A stretch of DNA of 64,000 nucleotides from Piscinibacter sp. XHJ-5. GTDB lineage: Bacteria; Pseudomonadota; Gammaproteobacteria; Burkholderiales; Burkholderiaceae_C. A program made the translations under genes and the position numbers. This document shows, piece by piece, positions 1 to 8,546 of this stretch; position 1 is the stretch's first letter, and every line of letters starts with the position of its first letter. The stretch spans positions 5,394,001-5,458,000 of the forward strand of contig NZ_CP123228.1 of assembly GCF_029855045.1 (NCBI RefSeq), read 5' to 3'. The notes below the pieces were generated by a model. The model was not told the origin of the DNA, ran no database searches, and saw nothing but the letters and a program-made list of their open reading frames with translations.

Positions 1-323
1 TGGAAGATGCGGCAATCGGTGGTGCGTGTGAGGAACCACAGCCAGGTGTTGACGGTGGCGTGGTAGACGAAATGGCGGCCGCGGTGCACGCCGGTGCCGA
101 AGCGCGTGACATAGCCATGGAAGAAGCGCTTGGCGTCGTCACGCAGCTGCACCTTCACCGTGACCGGCTTGCCGAGGAGGTCCTCGGGCTTGAGGTCGGG
201 CTTGGGGCTCAGCAGCGTGAGCTGCGTATCGCCGAGCATGCTCAGGCCCGCCGAGGCGGTCATGGCCTCGAACAGCAGATCGGCGGCGGGAAGCGGGGTC
301 GTGATGGCGATCGGAGGCGGCAT
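1..323 (-). CDS. vgrG: VgrG spike protein (TssI), N-terminal part only
   Basis: About 107 codons are visible before the gene leaves the left edge. The reading frame starts MPPPIAITTPLPAADLLFEA and continues with the N-terminal VgrG/gp27-like pattern (a 'LSMLGDTQLTLLSP' stretch, 'LLGKPVTVKV', 'FHGYVTRFG', 'YHATVNTWLWFLTR'). VgrG trimers cap the Hcp tube of a type VI secretion system and carry effectors. An in-frame TGA lies 12 bases upstream of the ATG, so the start is fixed, and GGTGAAAG about 6 bases upstream can serve as ribosome binding site. It is the last visible gene of the T6SS operon, 105 bp after clpV. Whether it carries a C-terminal effector domain cannot be seen. Confidence 0.85.
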   Translation of the reverse strand, partial: MPPPIAITTPLPAADLLFEAMTASAGLSMLGDTQLTLLSPKPDLKPEDLLGKPVTVKVQLRDDAKRFFHGYVTRFGTGVHRGRHFVYHATVNTWLWFLTRTTDCRIF

Positions 324-428
324 GTCCGGCTTTCACCGGTGGACGGTTGGGCGCATGGTTGGTCCTCGGCCGGCCGCGGTAAAGCGACGAAAGTCATCGC
401 AGGTCGACCGGGAGGAAAGGCCTGCCGA

Positions 429-3086
429 TCAATCGAATCCGTATTCGAAGTCCCCGTCCTTCACCGACAGCCGCACCGCCTTCATCGACGCGCCCGCGCT
501 GAGCCGCTGCAGATACTCGAGCGAGATGCGCGGCAACACGGTGTTCGTGAGGATCGCGTCGACGACGCGGCCGCCCGATTCGGCCTCGGTGCAGCGCGAG
601 ACGATGAGCTCGACCACGTCGTCGCCGTACTCGAGCGGGATGCCGTGGTTGTCGGTCACGCGGCGCCGGATGCGCTCGAGCTGCAGCCGCACGATCTCGC
701 CCATCATGGTGTCCGACAGCGGGTAGTACGGTACGACGACCAGGCGGCCCAGCAAGGCGGCCGGGAAGGTCTTCAGCAGCGGATCGCGCAGCGCCCGCGC
801 GATGCCTTCCGGCGCGGGCATCAGATCGGGGTCGCGGCACAGCTTCATGATCAGCTCGCTGCCGACATTGCTGGTCAGCAGGATGATGGTGTTCTTGAAG
901 TCGATGCCCCGACCTTCGCCGTCTTCCATCCAGCCCTTGTCGAACACCTGGAAGAACAGCTCGTGCACGTCGGGATGGGCCTTCTCCACCTCGTCGAGCA
1001 GCACCACGCTGTAGGGCCGGCGGCGCACCGCCTCGGTCAGCACGCCGCCTTCCCCGTAGCCCACGTAGCCCGGCGGCGCGCCCTTCAGCGTGGACACCGT
1101 GTGCGCCTCCTGGAACTCGCTCATGTTGATCGTGATGACGTTCTGCTCGCCGCCGTAAAGCGCCTCGGCCAGTGCGAGCGCGGTCTCCGTCTTGCCGACG
1201 CCTGATGTGCCGCACAGCATGAACACGCCGATCGGCTTGTTGGGGTTGTCCAGCCGCGCGCGCGATGTCTGGATGCGCCGCGCGATGAGCTCGAGCGCGT
1301 GCCGCTGGCCGACCACGCGCTCGTTGAGCGTGTCGGCGAGCTTGAGCACCGCCTCGACCTCGTTCTTGACCATGCGGCCCACGGGCACGCCGGTCCAGTC
1401 CTGCACCACGCTGGCCACCGCCTGCTCGTCGACGGTCGGCAGGATGAGCGGCGCGTCGCCCTGCAGCGCCGACAGCTTGTCGTGCAGGCCACCCAGCTCC
1501 GCCAGCAGGCCGTCGCGCTCCTCGGCCGGCAAGGCCGAGGCATCGTCGGCCGGCACGCGAAGCCGTGCGCGCAGCTCGAGGATGCGGTCGACGAGCGCCT
1601 TCTCCTGCTCGTGGCGCGACTGCAGCATCGCCAGCCTTGTCTGCTCGTCGTCGATGGCACGCAGCGTGCGCTTGCGCCTCTCGGCCACGTCGACGCCGAT
1701 CGCTTCCTCGCGCCCGATGATGTCGCGCTCGACAGCCAGCGCCTCGAGGCGTCGCTGGCAGTCCTCGAGCTCGGCCGGCGTGGCATGCTGGCTGACGGCG
1801 ACACGCGCGCACGCCGTGTCCAGCAGGCTCACCGCCTTGTCGGGGAGCTGGCGCGCCGGGATGTAGCGGTGCGACAGGCTCACCGCCGCGACGATGGCTT
1901 CGTCGAGCAGCGCCACGCGGTGGTGCTTCTCGAGGATGCCGGCGACGCCGCGCAGCATCAGCACGGCCTTGACCTCGCTCGGCTCGCCGACCTGCACCAC
2001 CTGGAAGCGACGCGTGAGCGCCGGGTCCTTCTCGATGTGCTTCTTGTACTCGGCCCAGGTCGTCGCCGCGATGGTGCGCAGCTTGCCGCGCGCGAGCGCC
2101 GGCTTCAGCAGGTTGGCGGCATCGCCGGTGCCCGCCGCGCCGCCCGCGCCGATGAGGGTGTGCGCCTCGTCGATGAACAGGATGATCGGCCTGGCAGACG
2201 ACTGCACCTCGTCGATGACCGAGCGCAGCCGGTTCTCGAACTCGCCCTTCATGCTCGCCCCGGCCTGCAGCAGGCCGATGTCGAGCACGTGCAGCGACAC
2301 GTCCTTGAGCGAGGGCGGGACGTCGCCGCGCGCCAGGCGAAGCGCGAAGCCTTCGACGACCGCGGTCTTGCCGACGCCGGCCTCGCCGGTGAGGATGGGG
2401 TTGTTCTGGCGCCGGCGCATCAGGATGTCGACGATCTGGCGGATCTCCTCGTCGCGTCCGGCCACCGGGTCGAGCTCGCCATTGCGCGCACGCTCCGTCA
2501 GGTCGACCGCATAGCGCTTCAGCGCCTCCTGCTTGCCCATCGCCGCCGGCGCGATCGCGCCGCTGGCCTCGCCCGGCTCGGCGGCGGTGTCGCTGGCGCG
2601 CTGCGCCTGCTCGGGCGAGCCCTCGAGCAGGCGCGCGAAGTTGTCGCTCAGGTCCTCCAGCCTGATGCGCTCGAACTGCTTCGAGATCGTCATCAGCGCA
2701 TTGCGCAGCGACGGCGTCTTCAGCATGCCGACGATCAGGTGGCCGGTGCGCACTCGCGTGTCGCCGAACATCAGCGAGGCGTAGACCCAGCCGCGCTCGA
2801 CGGCGCTCTCGATCCAGCTCGACAGGTCGGTCACCGAGGTCGCGCCACGGGGCAGGCGGTCGAGCGCGGCGGTGAGGTCGGCGGCGAGCGCCGAGGCGTC
2901 GAGGCCGTAGTGCTTCACGATGCGGTGCAGGTCCGAGTCGGGCGCGTTGAGGATCTGAACCAGCCAGTGCTGCAGCTCGACGTACGGATTGCCGCGCAGC
3001 TTGCAGAACACCGTCGCGCCCTCGATGGCCTTGTAGGCCAGCGGGTCGAGCTTGCCGAAGAGCGCGGTGCGCGAGATCTCAAGCAT
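429..3086 (-). CDS. clpV: T6SS sheath-recycling AAA+ ATPase ClpV (TssH)
   Basis: A protein of 885 aa with the layout of the ClpV family: an N-terminal sheath-binding domain (about residues 1-150), a first AAA+ module with Walker A GEAGVGKTA near residue 235 and Walker B 'ILFIDEAHTLIG', a middle coiled-coil, and a second AAA+ module with Walker A 'CGTSGVGKTE' and Walker B 'VVLLDEVEKAHPDV'. ClpV disassembles the contracted TssB/TssC sheath in the cytoplasm so that it can be reused. The T6SS context separates it from the general chaperone ClpB. The start codon lies inside the 3' end of tssG (8-bp overlap), which indicates translation from the same mRNA. Confidence 0.95.
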   Translation of the reverse strand: MLEISRTALFGKLDPLAYKAIEGATVFCKLRGNPYVELQHWLVQILNAPDSDLHRIVKHYGLDASALAADLTAALDRLPRGATSVTDLSSWIESAVERGWVYASLMFGDTRVRTGHLIVGMLKTPSLRNALMTISKQFERIRLEDLSDNFARLLEGSPEQAQRASDTAAEPGEASGAIAPAAMGKQEALKRYAVDLTERARNGELDPVAGRDEEIRQIVDILMRRRQNNPILTGEAGVGKTAVVEGFALRLARGDVPPSLKDVSLHVLDIGLLQAGASMKGEFENRLRSVIDEVQSSARPIILFIDEAHTLIGAGGAAGTGDAANLLKPALARGKLRTIAATTWAEYKKHIEKDPALTRRFQVVQVGEPSEVKAVLMLRGVAGILEKHHRVALLDEAIVAAVSLSHRYIPARQLPDKAVSLLDTACARVAVSQHATPAELEDCQRRLEALAVERDIIGREEAIGVDVAERRKRTLRAIDDEQTRLAMLQSRHEQEKALVDRILELRARLRVPADDASALPAEERDGLLAELGGLHDKLSALQGDAPLILPTVDEQAVASVVQDWTGVPVGRMVKNEVEAVLKLADTLNERVVGQRHALELIARRIQTSRARLDNPNKPIGVFMLCGTSGVGKTETALALAEALYGGEQNVITINMSEFQEAHTVSTLKGAPPGYVGYGEGGVLTEAVRRRPYSVVLLDEVEKAHPDVHELFFQVFDKGWMEDGEGRGIDFKNTIILLTSNVGSELIMKLCRDPDLMPAPEGIARALRDPLLKTFPAALLGRLVVVPYYPLSDTMMGEIVRLQLERIRRRVTDNHGIPLEYGDDVVELIVSRCTEAESGGRVVDAILTNTVLPRISLEYLQRLSAGASMKAVRLSVKDGDFEYGFD

Positions 3087-4179
3087 GGTGGACTCCGTGG
3101 TGCAGCAGGAACGAAGTGTCGGGACGCAGCCGCAGGTCGTCGCGGTCGCGGGAGCGGCCGCCGCGGCCGATCCACGTCGTGACGCCCAGCCGCACGTGCC
3201 GCCCCAGGCGGGGCTCGGGAACGTGCGCGCAGGCGAGGGTCAGCTGCACGTCCCATTGCAGGTCGAAGCCGGTGTACTGGCGCACCCAGTCGCGCAGCGC
3301 CTGCCATGCGACGCCGCCCGGCAGGAAGTCGTGGTAGCGGGCCAGCGTCAGCGGCCCCAGCGCGATGCGGAACTTGAACTGCCGGTCGCGCCGCTTGCCG
3401 CCGCAGGTGGTCGATCGGCCCAGCGCCGCAGGCGCCGTGCGCTCGCCTCGGCTGCGCGCGAGGCCCAGCCGCGTGCGATCGCCGGTGTCGAGCACCAGCC
3501 ACTGCAGCACGTGCTGCTCCACGCGCACCGGCACGCCGAAGTACTGCGACAGCAGCTTGGTGAGGCCCTCGGGGTGGCGGCTGCGCGTGCCCAGCAGGCC
3601 GGCCTGGAAGAGGCGCGCGGCCGCCGGCAGCGTGCTTTGTCCCGGCTGCTCGCCGTTCAACCCGCAGGCCGCGCCGAGCCAGGCGGCGAACCGGTCGTCA
3701 TCGGGGCGGTCCAGATGCACGGTGGGCTGGCCCTGCGCCCATGCGCGGTAGAACAGGGCGAGCAGCCGGTGGTGGAAGGTGTCGAGAAAGCGCAGCAGCG
3801 TCGCGTCGCCGCGGAAGCGCAATCGCTCGCGCACGTACTCGGTGAAATGCAGCGGCATCGGTCCCTGCGGACCGAGCAGGCCGAAGAAGCGCACGCCGAC
3901 GCGCGGGGCGTTCGGCGCCGCGGCATCGACTCGTTCGAGCGCCGCCGGCGCGAAATCGAGCTCGGGCTCCTGGCCGAGCCGCAAAGCCTCCTGCGAAGGC
4001 CGCAGCGCGCGGCCCAGGCGCGGGCGCTGCGGCTGCAGTGACTCCACCCGGCGCAGCAGCGCGAAGAAGTCGTGCCGCCGCGGGTCGGCCTGCGCGGCTT
4101 CGAACAGCGCGGCCAGCGCCGCCTCGCGCTCCGCCTGGGAGCGCGGCGCCGGCGGCAAGGGCGACTCGTCGCGATTCAT
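3079..4179 (-). CDS. tssG: T6SS baseplate protein TssG
   Basis: A protein of 366 aa starting MNRDESPLPPAPRSQAEREA. It has the TssG/ImpH pattern: 'RRHDFFALLRRVE', 'RVGVRFFGLLGPQGPMPLHFTEYVRER', 'FLDTFHHRLLALFYRAWA', and later 'YHDFLPGG' and 'DLQWDVQLTLA'. TssG is a wedge subunit of the T6SS baseplate together with TssE, TssF and TssK. The chosen ATG overlaps the tssF stop codon by 4 bp (ATGA), which supports this start over the much longer open frame continuing upstream; that longer frame is only a shadow of tssF. Confidence 0.92.
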   Translation of the reverse strand: MNRDESPLPPAPRSQAEREAALAALFEAAQADPRRHDFFALLRRVESLQPQRPRLGRALRPSQEALRLGQEPELDFAPAALERVDAAAPNAPRVGVRFFGLLGPQGPMPLHFTEYVRERLRFRGDATLLRFLDTFHHRLLALFYRAWAQGQPTVHLDRPDDDRFAAWLGAACGLNGEQPGQSTLPAAARLFQAGLLGTRSRHPEGLTKLLSQYFGVPVRVEQHVLQWLVLDTGDRTRLGLARSRGERTAPAALGRSTTCGGKRRDRQFKFRIALGPLTLARYHDFLPGGVAWQALRDWVRQYTGFDLQWDVQLTLACAHVPEPRLGRHVRLGVTTWIGRGGRSRDRDDLRLRPDTSFLLHHGVHHA

Positions 4180-6071
4180 GCGGTCTCCCGCAAGCCGATG
4201 CGCGGCGGCCAGCGCATCACCTCGCCGCGCTGCAGCGTGCGCAGCGTGAGCTGGGTGAAGCTGTTGATGGCCGCGTGGCGCGCGAAGAAGCGCTCCAGCA
4301 CGCTCGCGAAGAGGAAGGCGCTGCTGCCCTGGTAGGCAAGGTCGTCGAGCTCGAGCACGATCTCCACGCCGGTGCCGAAGCCGATGGGCCCCGCGAACGG
4401 CAACCGCCGCACCACCGAGCGGACCTGCATGGTGCGCACGCCGTCGACCTGCCGCGACCAGGCCGCGTCTTCGGGCGGGGCATACAGCCTCAGCATGGTG
4501 CGCAGCGCCGAGGCCGCCTGCTCCGGGGTTTCGCCGGCCAGGGACAGGTGATTCAGCGTCAGGTGGCTCACCAGGCTCCAGCCCAGCTCGCCGACCGGCC
4601 GCCGGCTGACCGGGCGCGTCGGGCCGCGCAGCGCGTCCACGCGCAGCACCGGACCGGGGGACTCGAGCCGCCAGCGCGGCGCCTCGCCGTCCGTCCCCTG
4701 CGGCAGCAGCGCCGGCAGGTCGCGGTTGCTGACCCAGGCCGACACCGCGAGCTGTCGCAGGTCCTCGCGGTACGGCGCGTGGCGCGGATCGACCAGCGAG
4801 AGGAACACCTCCTCGCCGACGTACGACGAGCGCGAGCCCTGCTGCTTCTGGCGCGGCGACAGCATGCGAGGCTCGCGGCGCACCGTGTAGAAGCCGTGCG
4901 TCTGCTCGCTGGCCGACGCCGGCTCGTCGTGGTGCGTCGCATACATCGGCAGGAACTCCTGCTGGGCGACGCGGCCGGCGCCGAAGCCGGTCACCGACGC
5001 AATGCTGTGCACCTCGTAGTCCATCGGCCGCGTGCGATCGGGCACGGCATGGTGCTCCCACTCGCCCGGTCCGAGCTGGATGCGGTCGAGACGCTTGGGA
5101 AACAGATTGATCGCCGGCGTGCAGAACAGCGACAGGCTGGCGGCATCGACCAGCGCTTCCAGCGCGGGATCGCCGCGCTGCAGCAGCACGATCAGCTCCA
5201 GCTCGTCGCCGGCCACGCCGCCGATGCGCTCGGCCAGCTCCCCGATCTCGAAGAACAGCAGCCGCTGCGGCATCGCGGCCATCTCCTGCAGCAACCGGTA
5301 GCCGGAGAAGGCACGCAGCGAATCCGGCAACAGCGCCTCGTCGGCGCCGAACCCCAGGGGCCGCACGCTGTCGGCGCCGCGCCACTGCGCCGCGGCGGGC
5401 TCGCGGCCCGCATCGCCGCGCACCAGCGTGCCGGCGGCCGCGCCGAGCAGCAGCTCGTGCAGGCGCAGGGCCACGTCGTCCGGTGCGCTGAGATAGAACG
5501 CCAGGCGGTCCATCGAAAGCTGGTTGAAGAGCACGCCGCCGCCGCTGCGCAGGCGGATGCGCAGACCGCCGCGGGCCGTGCGCAGCTGAGGCCAGCGCGC
5601 GGGCGACAGGTCGGTCGCATGGCTGAAGTACTGCACGCCGGTGAGCTCGACTGGCCACAGCGTCACCTCGTGCGCAGTGCGGAATTCGCAGTGCGTGTCC
5701 TGGCCTCGTGGCAGCTGCGACATCAGCGCGCTGCCACGCGGCACGGCATAGCCGCGCACGAGGTTCGGATCGGCCGGATCGATGCCCAGGCGCGCGATCA
5801 GCATCGACGGCAGGGGCGCCAGGAAATTCGGGTAGGTCGCTTCGAGCAGATGGGCGATCAGTCGCGGCTGCTCCGCTTCGAGCTTGAGCTGCACGCGGGC
5901 GGCGAGGAAGGCGAATCCCTCCAGCAGGCGCTCGACATACGGGTCGGTGACCTCCATGCCTTCCATGCCGAGCCGCGACGCGATCTTGGGGAACTCGCGC
6001 GCGAACTCCGCGCCCATCTCGCGCAGGTGGCTCAGCTCGTCGCTGTACAGGCGCAGCAGGCGGGGGTCCAT
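4176..6071 (-). CDS. tssF: T6SS baseplate protein TssF
   Basis: A protein of 631 aa, normal size for TssF/ImpG. The N-terminus 'MDPRLLRLYSDELSHLREMG' followed by 'EFAREFPKIASRLGM' and 'DPYVERLLEGFAFLAARVQLKL' is the family signature. TssF forms the wedge of the baseplate with TssG and TssE. It starts 6 bp after tssE and overlaps tssG by 4 bp, so tssE-tssF-tssG are co-translated. No anomaly is visible. Confidence 0.95.
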   Translation of the reverse strand: MDPRLLRLYSDELSHLREMGAEFAREFPKIASRLGMEGMEVTDPYVERLLEGFAFLAARVQLKLEAEQPRLIAHLLEATYPNFLAPLPSMLIARLGIDPADPNLVRGYAVPRGSALMSQLPRGQDTHCEFRTAHEVTLWPVELTGVQYFSHATDLSPARWPQLRTARGGLRIRLRSGGGVLFNQLSMDRLAFYLSAPDDVALRLHELLLGAAAGTLVRGDAGREPAAAQWRGADSVRPLGFGADEALLPDSLRAFSGYRLLQEMAAMPQRLLFFEIGELAERIGGVAGDELELIVLLQRGDPALEALVDAASLSLFCTPAINLFPKRLDRIQLGPGEWEHHAVPDRTRPMDYEVHSIASVTGFGAGRVAQQEFLPMYATHHDEPASASEQTHGFYTVRREPRMLSPRQKQQGSRSSYVGEEVFLSLVDPRHAPYREDLRQLAVSAWVSNRDLPALLPQGTDGEAPRWRLESPGPVLRVDALRGPTRPVSRRPVGELGWSLVSHLTLNHLSLAGETPEQAASALRTMLRLYAPPEDAAWSRQVDGVRTMQVRSVVRRLPFAGPIGFGTGVEIVLELDDLAYQGSSAFLFASVLERFFARHAAINSFTQLTLRTLQRGEVMRWPPRIGLRETA

Positions 6072-6077
6072 CGTCGT

Positions 6078-6602
6078 TCAGCGAACCTTGGACGGCACCA
6101 TGCCGGCCGCATCGCGCACCTGGACCTGTCCCGCCTCGAGGTCGAGCTGGGTGCGCAGCAGGATCTCCAGCGGCAGCGGCTGCGACCACAGATGGCCACG
6201 GATCTCGAACTCGATGACGTTGTGCGCATCGAGCACATTGCGCGCCTCCACCGCTCGCACCTCGAGCGTGTCGGCCAGGATGCGCGGCTCGTATCGCAGG
6301 ATGGCGCGCCGGATCGCCGTCTCCAGGTCGTGGATGTCGAGCCTGGAGGCAAGCTGCCCGGACAGCGGCGGCAGGCCGAAGTTGAGCACGCTGTCGGCCA
6401 CGCGCGGGTAGCCGTCGGCCTGCGCACCCAGCGGCGCCACCGCATTGAACAGCCCGCTCAGGTCGCGCAACACCGCCTGGCGCAGCTGCGCCTTGGACAT
6501 CACGCGGTGCTCGTCGGTCTCCTCGCGCGCCTGCGGGTCGTCGTCGGTCAGGCGGTCCAGCAGGGCGGGCTGGAGGCGATTGCGGATGTCGACAGCCGCC
6601 AT
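6078..6602 (-). CDS. tssE: T6SS baseplate protein TssE (gp25-like)
   Basis: A protein of 174 aa with a gp25/lysozyme-like core: 'LRQAVLRDLSGLFNAVAP', 'VADSVLNFGLPPLSG', 'LETAIRRAILRYEPRIL' and 'IEFEIRGHLWSQPLPLEILLRTQLDLEAG'. TssE links the baseplate to the first ring of the TssB/C sheath and nucleates sheath assembly. The gene sits 9 bp behind tagJ and 6 bp ahead of tssF. Confidence 0.93.
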   Translation of the reverse strand: MAAVDIRNRLQPALLDRLTDDDPQAREETDEHRVMSKAQLRQAVLRDLSGLFNAVAPLGAQADGYPRVADSVLNFGLPPLSGQLASRLDIHDLETAIRRAILRYEPRILADTLEVRAVEARNVLDAHNVIEFEIRGHLWSQPLPLEILLRTQLDLEAGQVQVRDAAGMVPSKVR

Positions 6603-6611
6603 CGCTCCTTC

Positions 6612-7427
6612 CTAGTGGATGACGTCGGCAAGCGCAGACGGCTGCAGGACGATGTCGCGGACTTCCAGCAGCCCGAGCTCGGACGCGCTGGTCGTCAGCA
6701 CGCGCTGGCCGAGACCGCGATACTGATCGGCGCCGATGGACTGCCATTCGGTCTTGCGCGCGAGCTGCAGCGCGCCGTCGGATTCGGCACCCGAGCCGGC
6801 GTAGCGCGCCGGGATCAGCGCGACGGCTTCGCCGCCGTTGACGAAGTCCAGGTGGGCAGGCGCCCAGACGAGGTCACGCAGGTCCACCGGCTCCTCGATG
6901 GCGACCTTGGCGAGCGCAGAGAACGGCACCCAGCTGTAGCGTCCGTTGATCACCGATTCGAGCACCGGACCGAGGCGCGAGTCGGCATCGGCGATCCAGT
7001 CGAAGGCGATGCCGCCGAGGCTGCCCGAGGTGGCGGGCGCCGCATCGAAGGCATCGGCGCGCAGGCGTTGCGCCAGCGCGGCATCGCCGCGAGCGTCCGC
7101 CTGCAGCGCCTCCACGAGGTGCGCGACCCAGGCCTGCGGCTGCCCGAACACCATGGGCGTGGTCTTGCCGGCGAACACCGCTTCGCGCACCAGCTCGCAC
7201 TGCAGGGCATCGCGATAGGTGTTGACCATCGGCAGGGTCGATGCGTCCATCTCGCCGCAAAGCTGCAGCTGGCCGGACGCACGCTCCCACCGTCCCAGCA
7301 CGCACAGCAGCTGGAAGAGGAACACGCGCAGCTTGACATCGCCGGCGCGCTCGCGCACCTGCCGTTGCAGCAGATCCAGCGCGCCTTGCGGGTCGCCGGC
7401 GGCGATCAGGTCCTGTGCCGTGTTCAT
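6612..7427 (-). CDS. tagJ: T6SS accessory protein TagJ (ImpE family)
   Basis: A protein of 271 aa starting MNTAQDLIAAGDPQGALDLL. The N-terminal helical repeat ('DLLQRQVRERAGDVKLRVFLFQLLCVLGRWERA') and 'TYRDALQCELVREAVFAG' match the ImpE/TagJ family. TagJ binds the sheath protein TssB and modulates ClpV recruitment in some T6SS subtypes. The ATG overlaps the stop of the upstream hcp-like gene by 4 bp; the longer frame that runs on upstream is a shadow of the two hcp genes and was rejected. Confidence 0.88.
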   Translation of the reverse strand: MNTAQDLIAAGDPQGALDLLQRQVRERAGDVKLRVFLFQLLCVLGRWERASGQLQLCGEMDASTLPMVNTYRDALQCELVREAVFAGKTTPMVFGQPQAWVAHLVEALQADARGDAALAQRLRADAFDAAPATSGSLGGIAFDWIADADSRLGPVLESVINGRYSWVPFSALAKVAIEEPVDLRDLVWAPAHLDFVNGGEAVALIPARYAGSGAESDGALQLARKTEWQSIGADQYRGLGQRVLTTSASELGLLEVRDIVLQPSALADVIH

Positions 7428-7936
7428 CGCAGGACTTCGTCCTCGAACTCCGTCGCGCCGCCGCCGCCGCCCGAGCCCTGCTGCGGCGTGTACGCCACGT
7501 TGATGCGGGTGAACGAGAACGTCACCCGCTCGTTCGGCCGCCCGGCCGCGTCGAGCACCAGGTCGACGTCCACCACGCGGGCGTTGCCCAGCGTCATGCG
7601 AAAGTAGTCGAGCGCAACGCCTCCGGCCTTGCGCATCGTCAGCACGACCTCGCGCAGGTCCATGTTGTTGACGAGCGCGCCGTACAGCGAGGTCGACGCG
7701 CGATCGATGCCCTTCTCGACCACGAGGTGCCGGTACGAGCGGCGCGCCGTCTGCGCGCCGGAGCCGATGGCCGAGCCGGCGCTCACGCCCCAGCTCCAGG
7801 TGCGCAGCTGGATGTCGTCGACATGGCCTTCGGTGGTCGCCTCGCCCAGGATGGGACCGCCGCGGCTGTCGACGTGCAGAAAGACATCGGAGGCCGCGTC
7901 CTGCACCGCCGGCAGCATGTTCGCTCGCTGGTTCAT
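7424..7936 (-). CDS. Second Hcp-family protein (divergent paralogue)
   Basis: A protein of 170 aa with the Hcp1/DUF796 fold pattern: 'DVFLHVDSRGGPILGEATTEGHVDDIQLRTWSWGV', 'LVVEKGIDRASTSLYGALVNN', 'VVLTMRKAGG' and 'VTFSFTRINVAY'. It resembles the neighbouring hcp in plan but differs clearly in sequence and ends in a Gly-rich stretch (GSGGGGGATEFEDEVLR). It stands 27 bp downstream of hcp and overlaps tagJ by 4 bp. It may be an alternative tube subunit or an effector-carrying Hcp; which one cannot be decided here. Confidence 0.85.
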   Translation of the reverse strand: MNQRANMLPAVQDAASDVFLHVDSRGGPILGEATTEGHVDDIQLRTWSWGVSAGSAIGSGAQTARRSYRHLVVEKGIDRASTSLYGALVNNMDLREVVLTMRKAGGVALDYFRMTLGNARVVDVDLVLDAAGRPNERVTFSFTRINVAYTPQQGSGGGGGATEFEDEVLR

Positions 7937-7963
7937 GACGCGGCCCTCCCGGGAGTCGGCCGA

Positions 7964-8452
7964 TCAGGCCGTCTTGTTGGTCGTGACGTCGTGGCTGGCG
8001 ATGATCTCGCCGCCCAGCGAGCCGTCCGGCTTCTGCTCCTTGTACTTGTATTCGATCTTTCCGAAGGCGAGCGTGACGCTTTCCATCGGCTTGACGTCGC
8101 CGCCGGTCTGGCCGCTCGAGGCGATCGAGCTCACGAGCACCGGGCTCAGCTCGATGGTCAGGAACTCCTGCTGTCCCCCGCCGGCCTTGCGGCACACCAG
8201 GGTCGCCTTCTTCATGTGCTCGCCGCTGCAGCAGTTCTTGAACAGCAGCGGCGATGCCTTGGAGGTGTAGGCGGTGAAGCTGAAATCCCTCAAGGCGACC
8301 TTGCCGGTGCCGCCGCCGCTGTTGCTGTCGAAGGACCCCGCGTTGCTGCCGCCGATGGTCCAGCTCAGCACCTCGATCTCGCCCTTGTGCGTGTCGTCGG
8401 TCGATTCGCCTTCGACGCCGTCGATCTTCAGGAAATTGTCTACGGTAGCCAT
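7964..8452 (-). CDS. hcp: T6SS inner-tube protein Hcp (TssD)
   Basis: A protein of 162 aa beginning 'MATVDNFLKIDGVEGESTDD', a classic Hcp start, followed by 'IEVLSWTIGGSNAG', 'FSFTAYTSKASPLLFKNCCSGEHMKKATLVCRKAGG' and 'VTLAFGKIEYKYKEQ'. Hcp hexamers stack into the tube propelled by the TssB/C sheath and are secreted. It lies 94 bp downstream of tssC, a larger gap than elsewhere in the operon, leaving room for an own promoter or an mRNA processing site as is common for abundant Hcp; this last point is inference. Confidence 0.94.
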   Translation of the reverse strand: MATVDNFLKIDGVEGESTDDTHKGEIEVLSWTIGGSNAGSFDSNSGGGTGKVALRDFSFTAYTSKASPLLFKNCCSGEHMKKATLVCRKAGGGQQEFLTIELSPVLVSSIASSGQTGGDVKPMESVTLAFGKIEYKYKEQKPDGSLGGEIIASHDVTTNKTA

Positions 8453-8546
8453 TTCATCAAACTCCCAGGATGTTGTGCGTCGTCGGATCGATCAGGGCCC
8501 TTCGAGCACACACGACGCGCGTGCGCTCCCCGTTTCTGCATCGAGC

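Noticed and set aside
4038..7607. A 1189-codon open frame on the plus strand opposite tssF-tagJ.
   Set aside because: Arg/Ala/His-rich product without any family pattern; the minus strand here encodes well-recognised T6SS proteins. Long antisense frames are expected at this GC content.
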